The notes: generated from the letters alone by a model not told the origin. A stretch of 47,500 bases of DNA from JAZOTK01 sp045534775 (GCA_045534775.1 JAZSKI010000023.1:1-47500); one strand, 5' to 3'; numbered from the stretch's first letter, positions 1-7,187 are shown. Made by a program: numbers and translations.

Positions 1-24
1 TAATAGTTGCATTTTTCTTCTCAT
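1..24 (-). CDS. Start of a gene running off the left edge (8 codons visible)
   Basis: Reading leftward, an ATG at 24-22 opens MRRKMQLL and continues past position 1. An AAGGAG ribosome binding site lies at 36-41, eleven bases upstream, and a sigma-A-like promoter lies at 66-94. The basic, then hydrophobic start could be the beginning of a signal peptide or membrane segment, but eight residues are too few to say. Function unknown. Confidence 0.6.
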
Positions 25-65
25 TGTGGTATAATCTCCTTGGTATTATTTTTTTTCGCAATTTA

Positions 66-94
66 ATTATACCAAAAAATGAGGACTTTTGCAA
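66..94 (-). promoter_or_regulatory. Sigma-A-type promoter for the left-edge gene
   Basis: On the minus strand TTGCAA (94-89), a 17-base spacer and TATAAT (71-66) form a good promoter pointing at the ATG at 24. It overlaps the terminator hairpin at 74-116, so the end of the upstream operon and the start of the next gene share the same bases. Confidence 0.55.
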
Positions 95-116
95 TATGCA
101 ATCGTCCTCATTTTTT
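74..116. terminator. Terminator hairpin, likely bidirectional
   Basis: Thirteen-base arms (AAAAAATGAGGAC at 74-86 and its complement at 104-116) flank a 17-base loop that itself contains a short inverted repeat around 89-101. Runs of T/A on both outer sides suit a rho-independent terminator. It lies 30 bases past the stop of the isomerase gene at 147-737. Confidence 0.75.
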
Positions 117-146
117 CTCGGGCTATTTTGTCACAGCCCCTCTTTT

Positions 147-737
147 TTATTCAAAAAAATATTTTTCAGCTTCTGCACATAAATAATGATACACAGGCAG
201 ATGGTATTCCTGGATTTTATAGGTTTCCTTTTCGGGGACTTTGACCGTTACATCAGCTATCTCCGCCGATATACCGCCGCTTTCCCCCGTAAGTACCAGA
301 GTTTTTACACCTATCGCTTTTGCTACCTTAAGTGCCTTGACTACGTTTTTTGAATTTCCCGAAGTGGAAAGTCCTATCAGAAGGTCTCCCTCTCTGCCGT
401 AGCCGTAGACCAACTGAGCATACATCATATCCGGTTCTACATCATTTATATAAGCCGAAAGGATGGCACTTTGAGACGGAAGAGAAATGGCAGGCAGTGC
501 GCCCTGCAGTTTTTCACGTAAATCAGCTTCAATTCTTTCATCCTTCACATTGCGGCTCAGCAAAAAGCCTTTCATAAGCTCTCCTACAATATGGTCGCTG
601 TCGGCGGCACTACCTCCGTTACCGCAGGCAAAAACCTTACCGCCGCACTTATAGGTATCAATAATGAGCTCCCTCGCCTTTTCTATGCTTTTGCGGCACT
701 GCTCAAGTGCCGGGTATCTTTTCAATAATTCTTTCAT
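147..737 (-). CDS. gmhA: SIS-domain phosphoheptose isomerase-like protein
   Basis: Single SIS-fold protein of 196 residues resembling GmhA (sedoheptulose-7-phosphate isomerase) and DiaA. The phosphate-binding loop GNGGSAADS is at residues 39-47 and a second Ser/Thr-rich loop, LSTSGNS, at 123-129. His49, Glu53, Gln176 and His184 occur at the spacing of the zinc ligands of E. coli GmhA, which favours an active isomerase over the DnaA-binding paralogue. It starts one base after the ROK kinase stop, with GGAGACTGTTGAT before the ATG, so the two are cotranscribed. With the transaldolase-like enzyme upstream, a role in seven-carbon sugar phosphate metabolism is a reasonable inference; the exact substrate is not shown. 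Confidence 0.85.
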   Translation of the reverse strand: MKELLKRYPALEQCRKSIEKARELIIDTYKCGGKVFACGNGGSAADSDHIVGELMKGFLLSRNVKDERIEADLREKLQGALPAISLPSQSAILSAYINDVEPDMMYAQLVYGYGREGDLLIGLSTSGNSKNVVKALKVAKAIGVKTLVLTGESGGISAEIADVTVKVPEKETYKIQEYHLPVYHYLCAEAEKYFFE

Positions 738-738
738 A

Positions 739-1668
739 TCAACAGTCTCCGTTTTCCGCTACGGCAAGAGCCGCATAGTCGCCTATGCTGTCTCCCAGCT
801 TCGCTGCCGCTATTGTACAAGCCTTTGCCGAATGGCTGAGGGCTTCCCGCTTAATAACCAGCTCCGCTTTTTCACGGAGCAGTTTTTCGCTTCTTTCAAA
901 TATACTGCCAAGCACTATCATTTCGGGATTTAAGATGTCAATGAGAATTGACAGTCCAAGCCCTAACTTTTCCGCACATATATCATAGACTTTTTTAGCT
1001 GTTTCATCACCTGCATCGGCGCAGTCGGCAATAATTTTTGCGTTAATATCATCAAGGTCATCAAAGCTTTTGCAAAAGGCTGTAGTTTCGCCCGCCTGAA
1101 GCTTTTCCGTTGCTAAGGCTCTGCCAAGCTGAGCTATTCCTCCGCCGGAACAAAAGCCCTCAAAGGAACCACTTTTTCCATAGCCTACAGGTCCGAAGTC
1201 GCTGAGTCTGATATGACCTGCCTCGCCTGCCATATCGCAGGTCCCGCTATACAGTCTGCTGCCGAGGATAAGACCTGCACCGAGACCTGTTCCGAAGGTC
1301 AGAAATATCATATTTTTTGTACCTCTGCCCGCGCCGAATTTCCATTCCGCCAATGCACAGGCATTGGCATCGTTCTGTAGGTAAACAGGTATTTTGAATT
1401 TTTCTTTAAACCTGTCACAAATGTGTATATTATCCCACCCGGGCAGGTTAGGCGGTGACATAATTATTCCTTTTTCGGAATCAAGAGGTCCGCCACAGCT
1501 GATTCCTATTGCCCCGGCATGACCCAGATTTTCTATGGCTTTTTCAATATTATTAAGGGTTTCTGCCACATTTGTAGTTTGAAATTTAATTTTCTGCACA
1601 ATACCGCTACTACTATTGCCTTTCACAACAGCACATTTTGTACCACCTATATCTACGCCTATGTACAT
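739..1668 (-). CDS. ROK-family sugar kinase
   Basis: About 309 residues with the ATP-binding GVDIGGTK motif at the N-terminus and the central GTGLGAGLI and EAGHI segments of ROK kinases (glucokinase, fructokinase or N-acetylsugar kinase). There is no N-terminal helix-turn-helix, so it is an enzyme rather than a NagC/Mlc-type repressor. The usual zinc knuckle CxCGxxGC after the GH motif is replaced by GPVGYGKSGSFEGFCSGGG, so the standard three cysteines are missing. I chose the ATG at 1668 (MYIGVDIGG), two bases after the aldolase stop and preceded by GGAAGG; an earlier start at 1692 would only overlap the aldolase. Sugar specificity cannot be read from the sequence. Confidence 0.85.
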   Translation of the reverse strand: MYIGVDIGGTKCAVVKGNSSSGIVQKIKFQTTNVAETLNNIEKAIENLGHAGAIGISCGGPLDSEKGIIMSPPNLPGWDNIHICDRFKEKFKIPVYLQNDANACALAEWKFGAGRGTKNMIFLTFGTGLGAGLILGSRLYSGTCDMAGEAGHIRLSDFGPVGYGKSGSFEGFCSGGGIAQLGRALATEKLQAGETTAFCKSFDDLDDINAKIIADCADAGDETAKKVYDICAEKLGLGLSILIDILNPEMIVLGSIFERSEKLLREKAELVIKREALSHSAKACTIAAAKLGDSIGDYAALAVAENGDC

Positions 1669-1670
1669 AA

Positions 1671-2315
1671 TTATTTTTTCATTCCTTCCCAATCCTTCAA
1701 AAAGCGCTCAATACCCAAATCTGTCAGCGGATGACCTATCATCTGGCAAATCGTCTTATAGGGAATAGTCGCAATATGCGCCCCTGCAAGAGCTGAATCC
1801 GTAGCATCCTCCGGGCTTCTTATGCTGGCAGAAATAATTTCTGTTTCAATACCGTGAATATCAAAAATAGAAGCTATGCTTTCGATTAAGGCTATACCGT
1901 TTGCCGCAATATCGTTAAGCCTGCCGACAAAGGGGCTGACATAGGTTGCACCCGCTCTTGCGGCAAGAAGTGCCTGTGCAGGACTGAAAATAAGAGTTAC
2001 ATTGGTTTTAATACCCTTGGCCGCAAGTGTTTTTACCGCCTTAAGACCCTCCTCACACATGGGGATTTTGATTACAATATTCTTATGAATTTTGACAAGC
2101 TCTACGGCTTCTTCTATCATTTTATCTGCTTCAAGACTTATAACCTCAGCAGAAATAGGTCCGTCAACGATATTTGCAATTTCTTTTACGACCTCTTCAA
2201 AAACCCTGCCTTCTTTTGCAATAAGCGAAGGATTGGTGGTAACACCACAGATAATTCCCAGGTCGTTTGCCTTTCTGATTTCTTCCACGTTGGCAGTATC
2301 AATAAAAATTTTCAT
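1671..2315 (-). CDS. fsa: Transaldolase / fructose-6-phosphate aldolase family protein
   Basis: A 214-residue single-domain class I aldolase of the small transaldolase (TalC/FSA) family. It opens MKIFIDTANV, then GVTTNPSL at residues 24-31. Lys83 in NIVIKIPM aligns with the Schiff-base lysine (Lys85) of E. coli FSA, followed by NVTLIFSPAQALLAA and SPFVGRLND. It transfers dihydroxyacetone units between sugar phosphates or cleaves fructose 6-phosphate; the two activities cannot be separated by eye. The ATG at 2315 has AAGGAGG seven bases upstream, better than the in-frame codon at 2336. First gene of a three-gene operon with the ROK kinase and the isomerase. Confidence 0.9.
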   Translation of the reverse strand: MKIFIDTANVEEIRKANDLGIICGVTTNPSLIAKEGRVFEEVVKEIANIVDGPISAEVISLEADKMIEEAVELVKIHKNIVIKIPMCEEGLKAVKTLAAKGIKTNVTLIFSPAQALLAARAGATYVSPFVGRLNDIAANGIALIESIASIFDIHGIETEIISASIRSPEDATDSALAGAHIATIPYKTICQMIGHPLTDLGIERFLKDWEGMKK

Positions 2316-2430
2316 ATACTTTTCCTCCTTGGTCATATACCAAATATTATACCTACATTATATTCTCTTTTTTATAAATTTACCATAAATTTTTATGACA
2401 ATATTTCCGCAAATTTATACTTTTCTGCCA

Positions 2431-2459
2431 TTTACTTTTAAGAATAAATCATATATAAT
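2431..2459 (+). promoter_or_regulatory. Probable promoter of the AraC-type regulator
   Basis: TTTACT at 2431-2436, 17 bases, then TATAAT at 2454-2459, about 30 bases before the GTG start at 2490. The whole 2340-2470 stretch is very AT-rich, so chance matches are likely; the divergent aldolase operon must also have its promoter here. Confidence 0.4.
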
Positions 2460-2489
2460 AATTAATAATAACTTTCAGGGAGTGATACT

Positions 2490-3341
2490 GTGACTTTAAA
2501 TAAAATCAAGGGTCTTGTAAGCAAATTAAGTGTGGCTGTTATGAAGCCCTTTTCCTTCAATGGAATCGAAGCAGAAATAAATTATGCCGCCCGTGCGAAG
2601 CACTCCGGGAGCTGGCGTGTACAGACCCATATCCATCCCTGGTATGAGTTTAACTATGTATCGAAGGGGTCTGTATATACTACCATTGCCGATAAGGAAT
2701 TTTTGGTAACGGAGGGTCAGTCCTATCTGATACCGCCGGGTGTATCTCACAGCCATCGTAACAATAAGGCCGGTGATGACGGTATCTGCATTCGGTTCAG
2801 TCTCAATAATACAAATAAAAATCTCGATATACGCAATATCACCGACTGCCTCGGCGAGGCGTTCCCCGCCACCTTTGATTCAAAAATCGAAGAGCTTTCT
2901 CTAAACGGCGGGCTTTTTGGCATTCAGGCGGAATTTACAGCCTGGCTTATGGGGATTTACGATAATCTTCATAATCGCTCCGCCGCCCTTCCCGCTACCG
3001 CCCGCAACACTCTTTCTTCTCAGGTCATACTGTATATGGAGGAATACTCCGCCCATAAAATCTCCGTACAGGATATAGCGGCTGCTCTTAATTTAAGCTA
3101 TCGCAGTCTTTCAAGAAAATTCAAAGCGGAAACGGGTATCACCATTACGGAGCAGCTGACGAAAATTCGTTTAAACGGTGCTAAAATACTGCTTACAACT
3201 ACTAACAAGCCAATCCACGACATTGCCGTTACCGTAGGCTACGATAACGAATTCTATTTTTCAAAGGTGTTTAAACAAAACGAAAAAATCACTCCCTCTT
3301 ACTATCGAAAAAAATATTATCCATTATCAAAAAAAGTTTGA
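2490..3341 (+). CDS. AraC-family transcriptional regulator with cupin sensor domain
   Basis: A 283-residue regulator. Residues about 28-110 form a cupin-like ligand pocket (HIHPWYEFNYVSKG near 48-60 and a PPGVSHSH metal-type motif later). Residues about 180-280 hold the paired helix-turn-helix of the AraC/XylS family (ISVQDIAAALNLSYRSLSRKF, then IHDIAVTVGYDNEFYFSKVFK and the typical TPSYYRKKY end). The start is GTG at 2490 with CAGGGAGTGATACT in front. It is divergent from the aldolase-kinase-isomerase operon, so it may control that operon in response to a sugar, though nothing in the sequence proves the target. Confidence 0.85.
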   Translation: MTLNKIKGLVSKLSVAVMKPFSFNGIEAEINYAARAKHSGSWRVQTHIHPWYEFNYVSKGSVYTTIADKEFLVTEGQSYLIPPGVSHSHRNNKAGDDGICIRFSLNNTNKNLDIRNITDCLGEAFPATFDSKIEELSLNGGLFGIQAEFTAWLMGIYDNLHNRSAALPATARNTLSSQVILYMEEYSAHKISVQDIAAALNLSYRSLSRKFKAETGITITEQLTKIRLNGAKILLTTTNKPIHDIAVTVGYDNEFYFSKVFKQNEKITPSYYRKKYYPLSKKV

Positions 3342-3349
3342 TTTTTGTA

Positions 3350-3378
3350 TTGACAGCTGAAAAATTTTATGATAAGCT
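3350..3378 (+). promoter_or_regulatory. Promoter of the truncated LacI-type regulator
   Basis: TTGACA at 3350-3355, a 17-base spacer and TAAGCT at 3373-3378; a TATACT hexamer overlaps at 3378-3383 but with a spacer too long. Transcription would start near 3386-3390, at the edge of the candidate operator at 3390-3403. Confidence 0.5.
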
Positions 3379-3389
3379 ATACTCGCAAA

Positions 3390-3403
3390 CTAACACGCGT
3401 TAG
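3390..3403. promoter_or_regulatory. Candidate LacI-type operator
   Basis: CTAACACGCGTTAG is a 14-bp inverted repeat with six of seven base pairs matching around a central CG, the form of LacI/GalR-family operators. It lies just after the -10 element and 12 bases before the LacI-type start codon, the expected place for autorepression. The assignment is inference from symmetry and position only. Confidence 0.5.
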
Positions 3404-3415
3404 TAGGATAAAGTT

Positions 3416-3832
3416 ATGACTAAGAAAATTACTCGCCGTGAGGTTGCCGCCGAGGCGGGGGTATCTGAAACCACTGTATCGGTAGTAATCAGCGGTAACG
3501 CTAACATCAAAATTGCAGAAGAAACGCAGAAAAGGGTTCTTGATGCGGCAAAAAAATCAGGCTATGTTCCCCACTACGCCGCCCGTTCAATGGCAAGCGG
3601 GAAGTCCTCTGTTTTAGGAGTAATTTCGCCTTGGGGTGCAGAGACTTGGTTCTTCGCTCAGACCCTGGACGGTATCAGCGAAAGTGCCGAAAAATACGGT
3701 TATGCCACCCTGCTTTGCGGCAAGGGCGAAGAAGGTGCAAAAAAAGCATCCGAAATTTTCGTGAAGGCAGAATTGACGGGTTATATATTTATCGCCCTAT
3801 ACAGAGATTATGTCGGGGCTGTGACAAACTGA
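3416..3832 (+). pseudogene. LacI-family regulator, truncated after the DNA-binding domain
   Basis: 138 residues where the family usually has about 330-340. Residues 4-50 are a clear LacI helix-turn-helix (ITRREVAAEAGVSETTVSVVI) with the hinge helix near 50-60, followed by the first part of the periplasmic-binding-protein-like sensor domain (SVLGVISPWG). The reading frame then runs into the perfect palindrome at 3814-3857, whose left arm encodes the last residues and the TGA stop. No continuation of the sensor domain is seen downstream. The product could still bind DNA, but the effector-binding and most dimerisation parts are gone. Probably a relic, possibly a free DNA-binding domain. Confidence 0.75.
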
Positions 3833-3857
3833 TTTAAATCAGTTTGTCACAGCCCCG
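3814..3857. repeat. Perfect 44-bp palindrome, terminator-like, ending the LacI fragment
   Basis: The left arm 3814-3835 (CGGGGCTGTGACAAACTGATTT) is exactly complementary to 3836-3857 with no spacer. On the plus strand it is followed by CTTTTATTATT, so it can act as a terminator for the LacI fragment; on the minus strand it lies seven bases past the rubredoxin stop. Fourteen bases of the right arm (TTTGTCACAGCCCC) recur at 127-140, next to the end of the isomerase gene, suggesting a dispersed element. Confidence 0.8.
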
Positions 3858-3863
3858 CTTTTA

Positions 3864-4019
3864 TTATTCTTCAGAAAAATTATCTTTTCCCACTCCGCAA
3901 AGGGGACAAACCCAATCCTCAGGTACGTCCGCCCATTTTGTACCGGGAGCTACGCCGCTATCCGGGTCACCTGTTGCTTCGTCATAAACATATCCGCAAA
4001 CGTCACATACATATTTCAT
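3864..4019 (-). CDS. Rubredoxin
   Basis: A 51-residue protein with the two iron-binding CxxC knuckles of rubredoxin: CDVC at residues 5-8 and CPLC at 38-41, plus the conserved GYVYD, DPD, GT.W.D.P and W of the fold. It carries one electron on a Fe(Cys)4 site in the cytoplasm, typically for rubrerythrin or superoxide-reductase type oxygen defence in anaerobes; no such partner is in this window. The ATG at 4019 has TAAGGAGG ideally placed. It lies 18 bases after ybaB and could be cotranscribed with it. Confidence 0.95.
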   Translation of the reverse strand: MKYVCDVCGYVYDEATGDPDSGVAPGTKWADVPEDWVCPLCGVGKDNFSEE

Positions 4020-4037
4020 TATAAATTCCTCCTTATA

Positions 4038-4382
4038 TTAAAACAAACCGGGAATACTTATTCCACCTGTTATTTTGCCCATTTTCTCCTGCATCATACT
4101 ATCAGCCTTTTTTACGGCATCATTTACAGCTACCATAATCAAATCCTGGAGCATTTCTACGTCATCAGGGTCAACCGCTTCGGGTTTTATAGTTATTTCC
4201 GTAAGCTGTTTTTTGCCTGTCAGCTTAACAGTTACCATACCGCCGCCCGATGAGGCTTCAACAACCTGCTCCTCCATTTCTGTCTGTGCCTTTTCCATTT
4301 CCATCTGCATTTTCTGAGCCTGCTTCAGCATATTGCCCATGCCGCCTCCGCCGCCCGGAAATCCGTTAAATTTTTTTGCCAT
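4038..4382 (-). CDS. ybaB: YbaB/EbfC nucleoid-associated protein
   Basis: 114 residues, the usual family size, with a glycine-rich start (GFPGGGGGMGN), the KAQKMQMEMEKAQ helix, the VKLTGKKQLTEITI core and the DVEMLQDLI.VAVNDA helix. Members bind DNA as dimers in the nucleoid. I chose the ATG at 4382 (MAKKFNG), preceded by AAAGGATGAG, over the longer reading from 4409. It follows dnaX by 19 bases, the common dnaX-ybaB arrangement. The recR gene that usually comes next is absent; a rubredoxin takes its place. Confidence 0.93.
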   Translation of the reverse strand: MAKKFNGFPGGGGGMGNMLKQAQKMQMEMEKAQTEMEEQVVEASSGGGMVTVKLTGKKQLTEITIKPEAVDPDDVEMLQDLIMVAVNDAVKKADSMMQEKMGKITGGISIPGLF

Positions 4383-4401
4383 GTTTCTCATCCTTTCAAA
4401 A

Positions 4402-5964
4402 TTATTCATGTATTACTACGAAATCATACACCTTCAGCTTTTCCGCCAGGCTTTTGTTTTCCTTTTCGGTTATGTTTTTCTCAAACTGAATTTTCCTCGG
4501 TTTACTGCCGCAGACCTCTTCCACAACTGTTGCTATTTTATTTTTGAAATCCTCTTTATCCAGAAAATTAATAGCGTTAGCTCCTTTTTCGTTTGAGGCT
4601 GTCAGCAGCAGCACGTCTCCCTCACCTGCCGGTTTAAGGCTTGACAAAAAGGCGGTGATACCCGGGTTTTGTTTCTTTACGACCGCTAAAATATCAGCCC
4701 ATTTATCCTTGTATTTCCCTTTGAACTCAAAGGTGACAGGCGGTTTTTCTTCTTCCGTTTCCGCCTTCTTTTCCGGCGGAGGAGCCTGCGCCACCTTGGT
4801 TTTTACCACAACACCCTCTTCCAGCTTCTTCTCAAGCAGAGAAATTCTGTCGGCCATACTCTCGGCAGAGCTGTCATATATGGGCATACACAGCTTGATG
4901 ACGGCAAGCTCAACCACTATACCTGCGTTTGCCGAAAGCTTAACTGTTCCTGCCGTTTCGGAGAGTACCTTTATACAATTAAGTAATTTTTCTTCCGTAA
5001 AGCTTTCCGCAAGCTTTGTCATTTCTTCAAGGCTTTCTTTTGTGCCTTCGAGAATTTTGTTGCTGCTTCCCGTCAGCTTCAGCATAAGCAAATTTCTTAC
5101 GCTTCTTAAAAGCCCGTCAAGTATCTGCACAGGCGATTTCCCCGATGCCACGCCTTCGTTTAATGAGAAAATTGCGGATTTTGCATCCTCGTTGATGATA
5201 GCCTGTAAAACATTATGGTTCAGCTTAAAATCTGCCACACCCAAAATATTTACCACATCATCATAGCTTATTTCGTTTTGACCGTATGCTATAACCCTGT
5301 CTAAAATGCTCATAGCATCTCGCATAGAGCCTTCCGCCATATTGGCAATCAGGAGAAGTGCCTCGTATTCTGCCGTTATCCCGTCAGCATCTGCTACTTC
5401 CTTCAGCTTATTTGCCACATCCGTAGATGTGATGGTTCTGAAATCAAACCGCTGACATCTGGAAAGAATGGTCTGCGGTAGCTTCTGCACCTCGGTGGTT
5501 GCTAAAATAAAGATTACGTGAGACGGTGGTTCTTCAAGGGTTTTAAGAAGTGCATTAAATGCACCCGAGGACAGCATATGTACCTCGTCAATTATATAAA
5601 CCTTGTATTTTGCCACGGAAGCGGTATATACCACCTCGTCACGAATTTCGCGGATATTTTCCACGCCGTTATTTGACGCGGCATCAAACTCCACAATATC
5701 CATTATACTGCCATCTGCAATTCCTTTACAGATTTCGCATTCGTTACAAGGGTTACCGTCTGTGTTATTTATGCAGTTAACAGCACGGGAAAAAATTTTT
5801 GCCGTTGAGGTTTTTCCCGTACCTCTGATACCCGTAAATAAATAGGCGTGAGCAACTCTGCCCGAAACTATTTCGTTTTTAATCGTCTTTGTTATATGGT
5901 CTTGTCCCACAACTTCATCAAAGGTATCGGGACGCCATTTTCTGTATAAAGCCTGATATGACAA
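4402..5964 (-). CDS. dnaX: DNA polymerase III subunits gamma and tau
   Basis: 520 residues. Opens MSYQALYRKWRPDTF with Walker A GIRGTGKT at 45-52, the zinc-binding cysteines Cys64, Cys73, Cys76 and Cys79, Walker B IIDEVH at 124-129 and the SRC motif at 168-170. These mark the AAA+ clamp-loader ATPase that opens the beta clamp at the replication fork. A charged linker near 390-420 leads to a C-terminal tau-type domain. The start codon is TTG at 5964 with AAGGAAGTGAG upstream. The gene is directly downstream of the SRP RNA gene, a conserved Bacillota arrangement. No slippery A-rich frameshift heptamer was noticed; whether a separate gamma product is made is open. Confidence 0.96.
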   Translation of the reverse strand: MSYQALYRKWRPDTFDEVVGQDHITKTIKNEIVSGRVAHAYLFTGIRGTGKTSTAKIFSRAVNCINNTDGNPCNECEICKGIADGSIMDIVEFDAASNNGVENIREIRDEVVYTASVAKYKVYIIDEVHMLSSGAFNALLKTLEEPPSHVIFILATTEVQKLPQTILSRCQRFDFRTITSTDVANKLKEVADADGITAEYEALLLIANMAEGSMRDAMSILDRVIAYGQNEISYDDVVNILGVADFKLNHNVLQAIINEDAKSAIFSLNEGVASGKSPVQILDGLLRSVRNLLMLKLTGSSNKILEGTKESLEEMTKLAESFTEEKLLNCIKVLSETAGTVKLSANAGIVVELAVIKLCMPIYDSSAESMADRISLLEKKLEEGVVVKTKVAQAPPPEKKAETEEEKPPVTFEFKGKYKDKWADILAVVKKQNPGITAFLSSLKPAGEGDVLLLTASNEKGANAINFLDKEDFKNKIATVVEEVCGSKPRKIQFEKNITEKENKSLAEKLKVYDFVVIHE

Positions 5965-5982
5965 CTGCTCACTTCCTTTCTA

Positions 5983-6318
5983 AAAAAATAAAGCCGTACA
6001 CCTCATTATCGAATATATGATATGTCCGTTTTATAACCTTCGGCTCCTGACAGGCACCCTTACGGCACATACAAACTTCTGCTTATCGCTGCTCGGTTCC
6101 CCGCCTGACGAAGTTCACAGCATCATATTGCGTAAGACCCGTTTATCAACACCAAATAAATTATATCCGATAACACATCAACAACCCTCAAATGAGGAAT
6201 TCACCCTTGCTGAAGCGGATTGCAAGTACAGGGCACCGCTAACTCCCCGGTTAGTACGACCAATTTCAAGGCACACCTGACGGTATGCACTGAGATTGCA
6301 ACTGTTAAATATGACACA
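5983..6318 (-). ncRNA. ffs: Signal recognition particle RNA (long Bacillus-type)
   Basis: The minus-strand transcript matches the layout of the B. subtilis 6S-like scRNA as I remember it. Near the 5' end is the Alu-domain segment GCGGTGCCCTGTACTTGCAA (about 6221-6240). Toward the 3' half is the SRP54-binding helix 8, with GTCAGG, a GGGGAACC apical part and GAGCAGCGATAAGCAG (about 6077-6112), and then GTGCCGTAAGGGTGCCTG. The 5' and 3' ends can pair. The 3' end is followed by a T-run at 5982-5989, and the 5' end is set from the promoter at 6325-6353, so both ends are approximate. It forms the RNA core of SRP together with Ffh; the receptor FtsY is at 35574-36479. Confidence 0.92.
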
Positions 6319-6324
6319 GTATAT

Positions 6325-6353
6325 ATTGTATCACATTTCAAAAAAAAATGCAA
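6325..6353 (-). promoter_or_regulatory. Promoter of the SRP RNA gene
   Basis: TTGCAT (6353-6348), exactly 17 bases, TACAAT (6330-6325) on the minus strand. The predicted start is near 6318. The spacer is a T-run, which may bend the DNA and strengthen the promoter. Confidence 0.8.
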
Positions 6354-6383
6354 CTGTTTTTTCGATTTTTTTAATAAAGACCT

Positions 6384-7187
6384 TTATATCTCAAGTGACG
6401 CTATTTTTATGTTAACCTCAAGAACCACAAGCCCCGCCATTTCTTCAAGGGCTTCTTTAACATTTTTCTGGATTTCTTCTGCAACTGTTCGCATATTACC
6501 GTTCATTTTTACGGTAATGTCGATTTGCAGAATAACGCCGTTTTCGGTGGTTTCTATTTTGACGTCCTTGCATTTTGCCCCTGCCGATTTATTTGCTTCG
6601 TGCCTGCAAATGCTTATTACCGCACTCTTTGAAAGCACGTATTCACCTAAATAACTGTAGGTCGGGCGGACTATGGTTTTATCGGATACCACCGCCCCTT
6701 CTTTCATTTTAAACAGCACCTTAAGAGGGTCGATAAAATATCCCGAAAAGCTTTTCCTTACCTCAAAGGCAGGTACGGGAATAACGTGTTTCCCCTGAGT
6801 TTTTCTTATGTTTTTAGCCTGGTTTATTTCCTCCTCAGTAGAAATATCCCGAATATTTATATATTCCTCTATGGGGTCTACCTCCAGCCTTTGGGCAATT
6901 AAATCTACCATATCCACCGATGTTCCTAAAATCAGCAGGCTTTTCGGTTTGATTTTTTTAATGGCGTTTTTTACTTCCTCACGGCTGTCATCAAACATAA
7001 ATATAGCACGTTTAACCGATGCCATAGAGGTTTTTTCTCTTTTGGCACTTTTTCCTGCCACTATCTTGCCTTTACCGATTAAAAGCCCGTCGTCTACTAT
7101 ATATTCAATATTATGCTCATCTGCCACTATGCTGGCACGGTAGCTTTTACCGCTTCCGCTTTCGCCTACAAGTGCAAAAACCTTCAT
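6384..7187 (-). CDS. P-loop NTPase fused to an Asp23/Gls24 domain
   Basis: 267 residues in two parts. Residues 1-130 begin MKVFALVGESGSGKSYRA, with a Walker A loop at 8-15 and Rossmann-like segments (SLLILGTS near 84-90), suggesting a nucleoside triphosphatase or kinase. Residues about 175-265 match the Asp23/Gls24 (DUF322) alkaline-shock fold: SYLGEYVLSKSAVISICRHE, VKIETTENGVILQIDI and the helix EEIQKNVKEALEEM. Gls24 proteins are usually small, separate and linked to envelope stress. The ATG at 7187 follows GGGGTGA; a GTG at 7196 is also possible. It sits five bases or so after the GNAT gene and ends just before the SRP RNA promoter. Activity and target are unknown. Confidence 0.75.
   Translation of the reverse strand: MKVFALVGESGSGKSYRASIVADEHNIEYIVDDGLLIGKGKIVAGKSAKREKTSMASVKRAIFMFDDSREEVKNAIKKIKPKSLLILGTSVDMVDLIAQRLEVDPIEEYINIRDISTEEEINQAKNIRKTQGKHVIPVPAFEVRKSFSGYFIDPLKVLFKMKEGAVVSDKTIVRPTYSYLGEYVLSKSAVISICRHEANKSAGAKCKDVKIETTENGVILQIDITVKMNGNMRTVAEEIQKNVKEALEEMAGLVVLEVNIKIASLEI

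Noticed and set aside
2316..2490. Riboswitch in the aldolase/AraC intergenic region
   Set aside because: The stretch is AT-rich with no recognised aptamer core or terminator hairpin beyond a five-base stem.
5180..5200. Programmed frameshift site in dnaX for a short gamma form
   Set aside because: No A-rich slippery heptamer with a downstream hairpin was noticed, so a separate gamma product is not claimed.
4544..5266. Long plus-strand serine-rich frame inside dnaX
   Set aside because: A composition shadow of dnaX, which has all family motifs on the other strand.
6017..6654. Plus-strand frames over the SRP RNA region
   Set aside because: They lie antisense to a clear SRP RNA and to the P-loop/Gls24 gene and lack ribosome binding sites.
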